DNA of 64,000 bases from Silene conica (taxonomy: Eukaryota > Streptophyta > Magnoliopsida > Caryophyllales > Caryophyllaceae). This document shows positions 47,677 to 57,823 of the stretch, piece after piece. A model generated the notes under the pieces. The model saw only the letters and a list, made by a program, of their open reading frames with translations. It did not search any database and was not told where the DNA came from. How positions within the stretch are numbered: the stretch's first letter is position 1; the number at the start of each line of letters is the position of its first letter. A program made the position numbers and the translations under genes. The stretch is from the NCBI GenBank assembly GCA_029255685.2, contig CM055316.2:67099237-67163236 (forward strand). The letters are read 5' to 3'.

Positions 47677-48080
47677 ACAACAAAACCCCAAAAACCACAC
47701 AAATGATTTAATAAAAGACGCATGCAACAAAATAACCCAAAACCCTACAAAAAACCCACAAACCCAGGGAATAAACACGCAAACCCAGAAACCCTAAAAT
47801 ACAGAAACCCTAAATTTCTCAGAAAGCCCTAGAAAATACATAAATGACGACATGCAAAGACTTTGTGAATAAAACACTAAAATTAACACACATTTATAAT
47901 TATCAACAACATTTATCAACAAAACCACAACAAATATTTGACATTTATCAACAAAAAACGAACATCTGTGATTATGAACAACTTTTTTATGATTCAAATA
48001 TGTATTTTTTAAAAACTCAAATTATCAAATTATCAACAAATTACTAACAACATACTTTAAATAATCAAATATGTGCATAC
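47677..48080. other. MULE interior, AT-rich
   Basis: It holds short repeats of AAACCC(A/T)(A/C)AA and of TTATCAACAAA. No gene is seen. If the minus-strand second gene exists, this is part of its first intron. Confidence 0.45.
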
Positions 48081-48150
48081 CTTCATCATTGTTAGTCGAT
48101 GAGACAGCTTTCTTCACCAATCCACGTCTCGCACTCTGCTTCGTAACCAT
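48081..48150 (-). other. Possible first exon of the minus-strand gene of the MULE
   Basis: On the minus strand an ATG (48150-48148) opens a frame reading MVTKQSARRGLVKKAVSSTN and continuing NDEG to a donor GAAG|GTATGC (48080). The basic start and the position just inside the terminal repeat fit a promoter-proximal first exon pointing inward. No homologue was recognised. Confidence 0.35.
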
Positions 48151-48472
48151 ATTCGTCTTCTATGTTCGTTGTTTTTTTGTTTTTGGGTAGAGAGAAACGA
48201 AGGGAAATGTAGAGAGAATGAGTGATTTTTAAGGAAATGAGATTTCTGATTAATGGAAATAAGAAGGAGTGATGTTTGCGGTTTGTGATTGACGAAAATG
48301 AGAAATGAAGAGACTGTTTGTGTTCTCGAGGGTTTTGGGAAACACAAATGGACAACTCATTCCCCCCCCCCCATTATTTAATTAACCAAATGATGACATC
48401 ACAACCCCATAACACCCCACTTGCATGATCCATCAGACACAAACTGGTATCTACTTTCCCCATTTAAGCCAT

Positions 48473-48527
48473 ATTTGGCCCGTCGCAAGCTTGCGACGGG
48501 TATGTCCGTCTTACAAAAAACAGACTG
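48473..48527 (-). repeat. Right terminal inverted repeat of the giant MULE
   Basis: It pairs with 19072-19126 and contains the palindrome GTCGCAAGCTTGCGAC. It is flanked by the 9-bp duplication TTAAATCGA (48528-48536). A run of 11-12 C lies inside the element at 48361-48372. Confidence 0.75.
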
Positions 48528-48536
48528 TTAAATCGA

Positions 48537-50288
48537 AATCATTTTTCAATCCATTTCCTTTTTTTAAACATTTGTAAAGAAAGGTTTATACAAATGACCT
48601 TTGACTCATTCAGTCGAATGCACATTTTTACTAATATGATATTAAGCTAAGATATAACAGTGACTACATTGGTTAAAATACATGTGTTGATGACGTATGA
48701 CTCGCTGACCCCGAAAACCACCATCTTCATCCTCAACTTTCATGAAGGGACAAACATGACTTCTCAAATGACAGAACCGATCTTCACTCTTCTCAACACC
48801 TAGAAACCAACGATCCCCTTGATCTATAAAGTGAGAGCAACGTACACTTACGCCACACGGACGTAGAAAGAACATGTAGAGCATAGACTAAGAAAAATTG
48901 TGTCCAATAGAGAGAAAGCTACTTCACTTCGACACCTACTCATAACAGGCAAGTAAATCGTAGTCCAGAAAGACGAGTAAAAAAAATGACTGACATTGAG
49001 GAAAATCACTTGAGACAACCCATGACCAACACAAAATCAGGAGACCATGTAAAGATGGACGCAACACAACGCCGATGTGAAGTTACGATCGTCATTCAGA
49101 ATAATAAAACGCACGATACATACAGAAAACCATTAATTGAAAACAACAACCACCGCATCCGACCCAACCAACAACACTGCCGACCCCCAAACCACCCTAC
49201 CCACCACGTCTCAAACAAGCAAAAAGCACCTCGTCCATGACCTCACCACAACCAGAAAAAACAGACTCAACTTACCATCCAAAGGCAAGCGATGGACACG
49301 ACAGACCACCAAAATGACATTAAGACTCCAAATTCCACACGAACCCCTCTAGGACCATTGACTTACATGCAATAAACCAAACAAGAGGAAGACATAGACT
49401 GACACACCAAATCAACATTAGGACTGACCAGCAGTGGGAGAGGGGGTGACGGGGTAAGGAGAAAGAGAAACACCAAATTAGTCCCAAATCCACGACCACA
49501 TATAAAAAAGCCACACCAAGACGAGCTATACTCATCCACAAGACCGCCTACCATCAATACCACGAGATCTTACCAGGGATAAGGTAGGGATGTGGGAAGG
49601 AGAGAGGGAGAAATGAACACCTTTAAGTTGCATGCAAGACTTTCAATGATAAGACAAGGGAACAGAGGAACGAAACAACTTCATATTAAATACACCATCA
49701 ACGACCAGCCGCGCGCAAAAGACGACGCCAAGATCTGTCAAATGAGAAAAGGTGAGGTCAACCATAAGGGGAGAAAACCCAGTTGAGGCGTGAACAATCA
49801 TTGGAGATAGGTTAATATGGGGACCATCTCCGGTGAAAGGTAGGAGAAGGAGGCGTGCGAGTGAGTGGATAAGAGATGCGGCGACAACAATTAATTTATG
49901 TTTTTTTTTTGTGTTTTTTGTTGATAGAGAGGGGAGAAATTTTTGAGAGAGGGTAGTAATTTCTCTAACAATGATCCCAAAATTACATGTCCCACTTACA
50001 CTTTTTGGAAACCGTTTTATCTAAGTATATTTGTCTCTTAATCTAACTTAATTAAATTCGAATAGCGCAAATATTTGTGCCAAATTATTTTATCTAAGTA
50101 TGTAATAATTATTTAATCGTATATTAATTTATTCAGACAAGTTGGGGCCGTTTGTTTCGCGCACGAGGATGAATTTGGAATCAGGAATCATAGTATGAGT
50201 TGAAACTTCATACCGAATACCTTGTGTTTTTTCAATAGTAAGTGATTTGAGTTTGAAATTAAGTTAAATTAAAATATTTAAAATTCAA
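48537..50288. other. No gene recognised
   Basis: Several short open frames exist on both strands, but none resembles a known protein or shows splice structure. It may be decayed transposon. Near 50147 the phrase GGGGCCGTTTGTTTCGCGCA resembles the end of a hAT-like element whose partner could be near 52560-52620, unproven. Confidence 0.35.
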
Positions 50289-50825
50289 TACTTTAAAGAG
50301 AAAATTGTTAATTACAGCCTTCTAAAAACTATTTTTTGAAAATTACAACCTTATAATTTTTTTTTTGTAAATTACACCCATTATATAACTTCTGATCATA
50401 AATTACGTTCAAAATATTAACTCCGACGAAAAATTTATACCAATTTGAATTTTTGGGACTTAAGTTCATTTTTTATGAGAAAAATACCATTATCTTCATC
50501 TTGTCTATTCTCTTATGTTCATCCCAAAAATTTTACAACTCTATTTCTCACTAATTTCTTCATTTATTCAATAATTTCATCCTATCTAATTTTACCCTTT
50601 TCAATTTAATTCTATTATTTCCATTGTATCTTAAAATTAATTAGTGTTCTTCATCATCAATTTTCCCCAAATTGAAAATTTTAGGGTTCTTCAATTTTCC
50701 CCAACTTAAAATAATTAGGGTTCTTCAATTTTTCCCAAATTAAAACCCTAAAATTCGATTCAATCAATTGAAAAACAACAAATTAATTTTCATAGTATCT
50801 CAAAACAGTTAGGCCCTGTTCTTTT

Positions 50826-51095
50826 GAACTGAAACTTAACTGAACTGAACTGAACTGAACTTATAGGATCTGAACTGAACTGAACTGAACTTATAGGAAC
50901 TGAACTTAACTGAACTTATAGGAACTGAACTGAACTGAACTTATAGGAACTGAACTGAACTTATAGGAACTGAACTGAACTGAACTTATAGGAACTGAAC
51001 TGAACTTATAGGAACTGAACTGAACTTATAGGATCTGAACTGAACTTAACTTAACTTATAAAATCTGAACTGAACTTATAAAATCCGAACTTAAT
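50826..51095 (+). repeat. GAACTGAACTTATAG minisatellite, array 1
   Basis: Alternating runs of (AACTG)n and ACTTATAGGA. The unit length varies between about 15 and 35 bp. Confidence 0.9.
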
Positions 51096-51120
51096 TAATT
51101 TTATTTTAATTTAAGTTAAC

Positions 51121-51154
<34 letters not shown>

Positions 51155-51170
51155 TTTTTTTTTTTTTAGC

Positions 51171-51202
<32 letters not shown>

Positions 51203-51263
51203 GTTGTTATTATTATTATTATTGTTGTTATTGTTGTTGTTGTTATTATTATTGTTATTATTA

Positions 51264-51300
<37 letters not shown>
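51121..51300 (+). repeat. (TTA)n / (TTG)n trinucleotide tract
   Basis: About 180 bp of mostly ATT/TTA with GTT interruptions and one T-rich break. The Asn-only ORF on the other strand is an artefact of this tract. Confidence 0.95.
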
Positions 51301-51714
51301 CCAATAGATGACATTGATAAAAAATTAGTCTAAAACACAAGGTAGTTTAAAATAGTTTCAACTTTATATATAATGGTTTATTCATAGTTCATACATTATA
51401 CTACAATTACATTAGATAAAAAATAATTCACTATTACAATTTTTTCTAACCATTTATTTTCTCTAACAATGGTGATAAAGAAACTGATTAATGGGAGAGT
51501 GACAATTGGTGAGCGAGAGGGAGTCGTATGATGAGTTGTTGTTTTTTGGCATTAATGAGGATGATAGTTTGAAATTAATTAAAGAGTAAAAGACGGGTAA
51601 ATTATTAATGAGTTGTTTTTTTATAGATGACGTGTATCGAATAATTAAAGGAAATGTTTGTATCGGTTGTTAAAAATAATACTCCGTATATAATTTTTCT
51701 TAATTGAGTTTATA

Positions 51715-51935
51715 TGAACTAAACTTATAGGAACTGAACTGAACTGAACGGAACTGAACTGAACTTAACTTATAGGAACTGAACTGAACTTATAGGAACT
51801 GAACTGAACTTATAGGAACTGAACTGAACTGGACTTATAGGATCTGAACTGAACTGAACTTATAGAAACTGAACTGAACTTATAGGAACTGAACTGAACT
51901 GAACTGAACTTATAGGATCTGAAGTGAACTTAAAT
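51715..51935 (+). repeat. GAACTGAACTTATAG minisatellite, array 2
   Basis: The same unit as array 1 and in the same orientation, at the other end of the Harbinger-like element. Confidence 0.9.
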
Positions 51936-52749
51936 TAAGTGACTTGAAGTCCAAAAGAACAGGGCCTTAATGTTCTTCATCATTAATTTTCCCCCAATTG
52001 AAAATAAGTAGTGTTCTTTAATTTTCCCTAAATTGAAAATAATTAGGATTTTTTAATTTTCCCCAAATTGAAATCCTAAAATTCAAATAAATCAATTGAA
52101 AAACGAAAATTGTGGACAATATCAGATTTGCCTTAACACTACCAACAACAACAAATTAAACATAAATTTAAGAGAAATCCAAATGTACAATTTCGGTAAG
52201 ATTTAGGAATAATATGTAGGAAATGTTAGAGGAAGATAAAAGAGGTAAATGAAAAATTTGGGTAAGTAAAGAAATAGACAAGGGTTACCGGTCAATTTTT
52301 GATAAAATTGACCGGAAACGACATCGGGGTGCAATTTTCAAAGAAAATTGAAATTATGGATGTAATTTTCAAAATAAAAATTATAAGACTGTAATTTTCA
52401 AAAGTGGTTTTTTAAAAGGCTGTAATTAACAATTTTCTCTACTTTAAATAATAATTTTAACATATAAAATCATGAAAATAAAGATTTTAGCAAATAATTA
52501 TATAAAAATTGTAGTTTGATACCCATGGCCTATGTGGCTATGTGCCTATGTGTATCAAATTTGATAAACAAATGACTCATTCCAAATCCATACTTAATAC
52601 CTTTTATGTTTGTAAGAATGATGGATATAAGTGTCTATAATTTATGACTTTTAATGTAACGATTTTACAAAACTTTTCCTGTATTCTTTTTATGGCGAGT
52701 AAGGGCTTTCCAATTATCCTTTCCTACCAGGAATGTCACCTTGTTTATA

Positions 52750-52885
52750 CTCCCTCCTATTCACCATTTTTTCCCCTATTCTCTTTAATAGATTATTCAG
52801 ATTTTCTTCTCTATTTATTTCTTTAATTGATTTGTATGGTCCAAATTTGTGAGAAAAGGGGAAGAAAATGACGAATAGGAGGGAG
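52750..52885. mobile_element. Stowaway MITE, 136 bp
   Basis: The ends CTCCCTCCTATTC and GAATAGGAGGGAG are inverted repeats, flanked by the TA duplication (52748-52749, 52886-52887). They pair further inwards (TTTTTTCCCC with GGGGAAGAAAA). Confidence 0.93.
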
Positions 52886-54175
52886 TATATTATCTTATGT
52901 CTCCCTTCCATTACATTCAATAAGTTATATACGTTTTATTAATTAAAATCTCCCTAATAAAATAAAAAAATGAAAATATAAAGAATTTATTAAATGATGG
53001 TAAGTAGGAGTAAGTAAAAAATTAGAGAGTGGTAACTGGTATATGTATATGAACATTATACATCTAATACAAATCTAATGAAGCTTATATGCAATTCTTT
53101 TTGAGTTTTTAATAATTTTTTCTTGCACTCTAACTTTTTAGTGTCAAAATTAAAATCTTTGTATTTTATTGTATTATTGTTGAATTCAATATAATGTTTT
53201 GATTTAAATTTTTTTTATAAAGATACTCAGATTATTTTCAATAAAACTCGTAAAATATATGTATAAGCTCAAATTCTTTATTATAAATCTCGAAATCTAT
53301 ACGGTTGTATAATGCTCTAATTGATTGAGTATAAAGCTATAGAATGGGATGTTGTTTACCCCCTAATTTAGAAGACAATGGGTGACTAATTTTTAATTTT
53401 TATGTTTGTTGATTTTGCAATGAGAATTAAAAGGAAATATAACATCCTCTAGTTTATAGGGAAAAGAAGCTCTAAAAATGGCATAAACATGCAACTTATA
53501 GCTATTTCTTTGAACACCTCTTCTTCATGTCTTTTCTACATTATTTACTACTAATTTCTCTCCGTTTTTCTCGACTAACTAACCATTGCATCACAATTAT
53601 TTCATCATACAACCAAATTCAATAACATTTTTCAAATATTTCCTTAGGAAAAAACATTTCAATTTTTAAGAAACATATTGTAGAAATTATAGAAAAACAA
53701 GAGAATTTATACTTGTGTTTATTGTAGAGACCTTGTGTTTGGCTTCGTCGATTGAGTATCAAGACCGTAAATTATATGTTCCTAGAGCAAGACATCGCGA
53801 TTTTGAGTTTGTTGTAATGAGATTAGTTGGAGATAATGATCATTTCCTGCATATGGGCATCTGAAGTTCCTCAAAAAAAGATTAGAGATTGATGACAGGT
53901 ATATATATAAATAATATGTACAACATTTCTAATAATAAGTCGATATTGTATATGATATGAGACAGTCTTATTGTATGAGACGAGACGACCAAAAGTTAAC
54001 TTATTTTGACGTAGTTACTTTGGATTCATCTCGTACAAAAAGATTTGTATTGGTTTGTCTGTTTATTTACATGGAAAACATTGGATCATATATATGTTAG
54101 ATTTTAGAATCTTTGATGAAATGAATAAAGGAAATGCTAAGAAAAAGTATTAGTACATTCTGTTTATAACCCAGC
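52886..54175. other. AT-rich intergenic region upstream of the kinase gene
   Basis: Nothing recognised beyond AT-rich sequence. It should contain the original promoter and leader of the PIP5K gene. Confidence 0.4.
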
Positions 54176-54580
54176 ATGAGCAACGATCCATACTGTGGAG
54201 TGGCTAAAGCATGGGAAGCTACAATTCGAAAAACCCAAGCCGCAGCCAAGAAAAAGGCTAACAGCATATTCGGGTCATCATTGTCTATGGGCCGCACCAA
54301 CGACAACTTCGACGAAGAGGACGCTGATGGGAGCACCACCACCACCACGACCGACCACAACCGTAGGAGTGATAGCACCATGTGTTCCATGTTATCAACT
54401 GAGCCTAGCCAGGTAGAGAAATTCCTCCCAAATGGAGATTGATGGGTGCATGTATTTACAAGAATGGTTTTAAAACTGAGTAAATGGACGGAAATGGATG
54501 ACTTATGCCGCCCAATTAGCACGTATGATGATGGAGGCGACTGGAGACACGGGGTCTAAGAAGGGACGTGGAGATATATA
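54176..54580 (+). pseudogene. PIP5K N-terminal exon with collapsed MORN-repeat region
   Basis: The frame from ATG 54176 reads MSNDPYCGVAKAWEATIRKT and ANSIFGSSLSMGR, the usual start of plant MORN-type PIP5Ks, up to VEKFLPNGD, where the MORN repeats should begin. There it meets TGA (54440-54442). Beyond it, scraps of MORN repeat survive in other frames: GCMYLQEWF at about 54446-54475, and YDGGDWRHGV followed by TAA at about 54515-54555. A typical plant PIP5K has seven or eight MORN repeats (about 180-200 aa) here. This is a deletion plus nonsense decay of the membrane and regulatory domain. Confidence 0.8.
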
Positions 54581-54761
54581 TATTTCGAGTAATAAGGGAT
54601 GAGAACGGATTCATTTGCGAACAGGAAAGGTGTAGTTAAGTGGGAATGGGAGTTTAGACATAGGGCACAAATGTTTGATGTTGTGAGTTGTGAGTTGTGA
54701 GTTGTGAGTTAGTATGAGTTGTTTAGTGTTGAACTGAAAGATTAATGTTTTTGAATGGCAG

Positions 54762-57509
54762 AAGATGCTGGCGTCGTGGAAGTCACCAAAGGGCGGCAGC
54801 TCAGTGAGGCCAGGCCGGATGTCAGTGGACTCAAGAATACCAGCAGGCGGGGGAGGACACATGTGGGATGCTGATCTAAGTGAAGGACATCATAGGAGTT
54901 CTGTTGGTGGGAGAGAAATGGATTTTGATGGTCTTGAAAATTACGGTAGTAGTAAGGTGCCACCAACTACTCCTGGGAGACCCTTAAGAATACCCAAAGC
55001 TGGCAAGAAACAAGGCGAGACTATTACTAAAGGTCACAAAAACTATGAGCTTATGCTCAATCTTCAATTGGGTATCAGGTATGCTATTTCCTGCATCTTC
55101 TGCAATTCCATATCTACGCTACTTTATTAACTGCTATACTATATTAATCTGACTCTGACTCTCAACTCTGCTTTTGGTACTATTAATATATTTCTGATAT
55201 AGGGTACTTATTGTGCAGGCATGCTGTAGGAAGACCTGCTCCCCCAACATCCTTAGACTTGAAATCATCAGCTTTCGACCCAAAAGAAAAAGTTTGGACC
55301 AAATTTCCAGCAGAAGGCTCTAAATATACTCCTCCCCACAATTCCTGTGAATTCAAATGGAAAGATTACTGTCCTTTAGTTTTCAGGTCACTCTACTACC
55401 CCTCTTAGAAAATGTATCAAATCTACCGTCTTATGTTATGTTAGAATTTGTACTCATGTCTCGGTTTTCACCAGAGCGCTTAGAAAACTCTTTAAGGTTG
55501 ATGCAGCAGATTACATGCTGTCCATTTGTGGGAACGAAGCCCTTCGGGAGTTGTCTTCTCCTGGTAAAAGTGGGAGTTTCTTTTACTTGAGTAGTGATGA
55601 TCGTTATATGATCAAGACAATGAAGAAGGCAGAAGTTAAGGTAAAAGCAAATTCTTGGCTGTGACGGTTTTACTTATTAGGAATATTAATAATAGTTGGG
55701 CCTCAACCATCGCCTTAAGGTTTTGGTTGAGATGGTTCATCTATCATGGTATCAGAGCCACTGTGACCGAAGGTCGAATCCTGGCAACTTAAAACTCCTC
55801 AAAAACCACGAAGTGGAAACCAGCACACGGTATGGGTGGGCCTGTGCAAACTAACCACTCTTCAAGCCTTAAGGTGCACACGGTATGGGTGGGCCTGTGC
55901 AAACTAACCACTCTTCAAGCCTTAAGGTTTTGGTTGAGATGGTTCATCTATCATTACTATAGGCCGACATTAATTTCTAAGGTACTGGAGGCGAGTTTTT
56001 GATGTTCATTGAAACTCGCCTCAAAAGTAGATATCTTAATAGACCTGAAACACTTCGGATTCGACTTCTGAGGATTCATATCAGCTGAAACAGTCGAACC
56101 CACACTAAAGCAGACGATTTATACGTACCAAAATAAAGAGATGATCAGCATTCTTGATATTTGTGTTGTTAGGTACTTCTGAGGATGCTATCAGCGTACT
56201 ACAGCCATGTACGATCATTCGAGAATACCCTTGTCACCAAATTCTTTGGCCTTCACTGTGTAAAATTAACAGGTGCAATCCAAAAGAAAGTAAGAAACTT
56301 GATATATTTCCGGTACTTCACTACTTGGGCAAGTACTGTTCTAGTTGTTGCACAAATACTTATGCTCTTGAGTTCAGGTGAGGTTCATTATCATGGGAAA
56401 CCTCTTTTGCACCGAATACACCATTCATAGGCGATTCGACTTGAAAGGCTCTTCACTCGGTCGTTCCACTGATAAACCGGAGGAAGAATTAGATGCTAGT
56501 ACAATTCTTAAAGACCTTGATCTCAACTTCATCTTTAGATTGCAAAAGTCATGGTTTCAAGAACTTTGCAGGTACTCTGATACTAATCATTACTGCCAAA
56601 TTTTTTTAGATTGCAAAAGTCATGGTTTCACAAGGTATATATTAATGTATTTTTATGCCAACAGACAAGTAGATAGAGACTGTGAGTTCCTGGAACAAGA
56701 GAGAATCATGGATTACAGCATGCTTGTAGGCATTCACTTTAGGGAAGCATCAAAAGCTGGGGACTTGATTCCCTCGGGAGCTCGAACTCCTACAGGTTTG
56801 TTCTTCTACATTCTATACCTTCATTTACTAATCTCATTACCACTTTCTCCCTGAACATGACTTATACTACCCTTATGATCAGGTGATGAATCTGAAAGCG
56901 ATCAAAGTGGTCCTCGTTTATCTCGAGCTGATATGGATCAGCTCTTAATCGACCCTGCTTGGTGAGACTCCTATATCTCTTTAAACTTTACATGACTTGG
57001 TGTCTACTGTCTAGTCGGAAGGAGTATTGTTTTAAATACGACATGCTATCATAGTGAAGTGTCGAAATAAAAACAGACCCCGGATATATATAAGTTTAAA
57101 TCTTGATCTCGGAATTGGTCCTGTTTGCCTAATCTGGAGCAATGCATCATAGCAACCTTAAGAGTTAAGAGCCGTACTTAATTCGATGAATTTTGTTGAT
57201 TTGTTTGCGATGCAATTCTGTAGGTGGGCTAGTGTAAGGTTAGGGATAAACATGCCAGCTCGAGTGGAGAGAGCCATTAGAAGAATGGAAGGCGAAATGC
57301 AAGTAATGGAGCCAACTGGAGAATTCTATGATGTTGTAATGTTCTTCGGCATCATAGACATACTTCAAGACTATGATATTAGTAAAAAGCTTGAACATGC
57401 TTACAAGGCCATGCAATATGATGCAACTTCCATCTCCGCTGTCGATCCAAAACTCTACTCAAAACGTTTTCGCGATTTCATTCTCAGAATTTATGCCGAA
57501 GATTTGTGA
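54762..57509 (+). CDS. Phosphatidylinositol-4-phosphate 5-kinase, kinase region (MORN domain lost)
   Basis: Eight exons in consistent phase: 54762-55078, 55219-55386, 55475-55640, 56173-56289, 56378-56571, 56665-56795, 56883-56961 and 57224-57509. They total 1458 nt and end at TGA. A frame could start at ATG 54765, giving about 484 aa. PIP5K phosphorylates PtdIns4P to PtdIns(4,5)P2 at the plasma membrane. Conserved blocks are intact: [20 protein letters not shown], the FDPKEKVW and DYCPLVFR dimer region, [20 protein letters not shown] (ATP-site lysine), [21 protein letters not shown] and [21 protein letters not shown] in the C-terminal activation segment. The kinase part is unbroken, but the upstream MORN-coding exon has decayed. 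Either this is a recent pseudogene or a shortened MORN-less enzyme made from an internal start. Nearest relatives are the AtPIP5K4/5/6 group, by memory. Confidence 0.85.
55675..55953 (+). mobile_element. TRIM-like miniature LTR element in a PIP5K intron
   Basis: Two direct copies of CTTAAGGTTTTGGTTGAGAT continuing to GGTTCATCTATCA end at 55746 and 55953. The first is followed at once by TGGTATCAGAGCC (55747-55759), a Met-tRNA primer site. A 5-bp duplication TTACT flanks the unit (55670-55674 and 55954-55958). The left LTR starts TATTAGGAAT, probably mutated from TG. Inside, a segment of about 53 bp (GCACACGGTATGGGTGGGCC on) is tandemly duplicated (about 55822 and 55875). It lies in the intron 55641-56172. 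Confidence 0.75.
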
Positions 57510-57823
57510 AAACAACGCCATACCCAATGCTATATATTCACACATACAAGTAGAAACAACTGTTCAGATCAATCATAGAGTGTGTCGAGGATCGATATCA
57601 TCCCTCTGTCTTCCCCTTTTCCTTTCTTTTTCTTTTTGTATTTTGTTCATTGTTACACAATATGATAATTGTATAGATGATTATAGTTTCAGGTACCATA
57701 AATGCCAATTAGAGACTAAACTTAGTATGTAATCAAGCCAGTGTTAATTAACAATATAAGAAGCGCAAACAGTGTAGTGTTTCATTTTTCGTAATGATCT
57801 CAAGTACATAAATGAGAAGTGAG
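57510..57823. other. Convergent 3'UTRs of PIP5K (+) and the EF-hand-like gene (-)
   Basis: The stop codons face each other 314 bp apart, so the two 3'UTRs probably overlap. No strong AATAAA is seen for either gene. Confidence 0.5.

Larger units (their letters stand above)
19072..48527 (+). mobile_element. Mutator-like (FAR1-type) transposon expanded to about 29.5 kb by nested retrotransposons
   Basis: The terminal sequences at 19072 and 48527 (reverse complement) align without a gap. After a diverged outer 25 nt they share TACCCGTCG(T/C)AAGCTTG continuing CGACGGGCCAAATA. An identical 9-bp repeat TTAAATCGA flanks both (19063-19071 and 48528-48536). A MULE transposase pseudogene lies inside. 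Own sequence is retained at 19072-20200, 28003-30972, 35579-36240 and 47677-48527, about 5.6 kb, a plausible original size. The three large LTR elements between these pieces are later insertions. The end assignment rests on TIR, TSD and content together. A chance pairing of two related ends cannot be wholly excluded. Confidence 0.75.
50812..51966. mobile_element. PIF/Harbinger-like (Tourist-type) element packed with minisatellite
   Basis: The terminal inverted repeats GGCCCTGTTCTTTTG are perfect at both ends, flanked by the 3-bp duplication TTA (50809-50811, 51967-51969) typical of PIF/Harbinger. The interior has two GAACTGAACTTATAG arrays around a trinucleotide repeat. No transposase. Confidence 0.85.
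50298..52439. mobile_element. Mutator-like non-autonomous element with a nested Harbinger-type insertion
   Basis: The inverted ends share GAGAAAATTGTTAATTACAG followed by CCTT, and continue to match over about 100 bp (TTTTGAAAATTACA, TTATAATTTTT). An exact 9-bp direct repeat TACTTTAAA flanks it (50289-50297 and 52440-52448). Inside the arms, a block of about 150 bp (CTTCATCATCAATTTTCCCC to CAATTGAAAAAC) is present on both sides of the nested element (about 50650-50780 and 51972-52105), an internal tandem duplication. No transposase. Confidence 0.88.

Noticed and set aside
48986-49786. Several short ORFs between the giant MULE and the next element
   Set aside because: Overlapping frames on both strands with no conserved residues or splice signals.
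51116-51340. Asn-homopolymer ORF
   Set aside because: It is an antisense reading of the TTA/TTG microsatellite.
55740-55800. tRNA gene or SINE (tRNA-like TGGTATCAGAGCC with GGTCGAATCC)
   Set aside because: No cloverleaf can be drawn. The paired terminal repeats and 5-bp duplication explain it better as a TRIM primer site.
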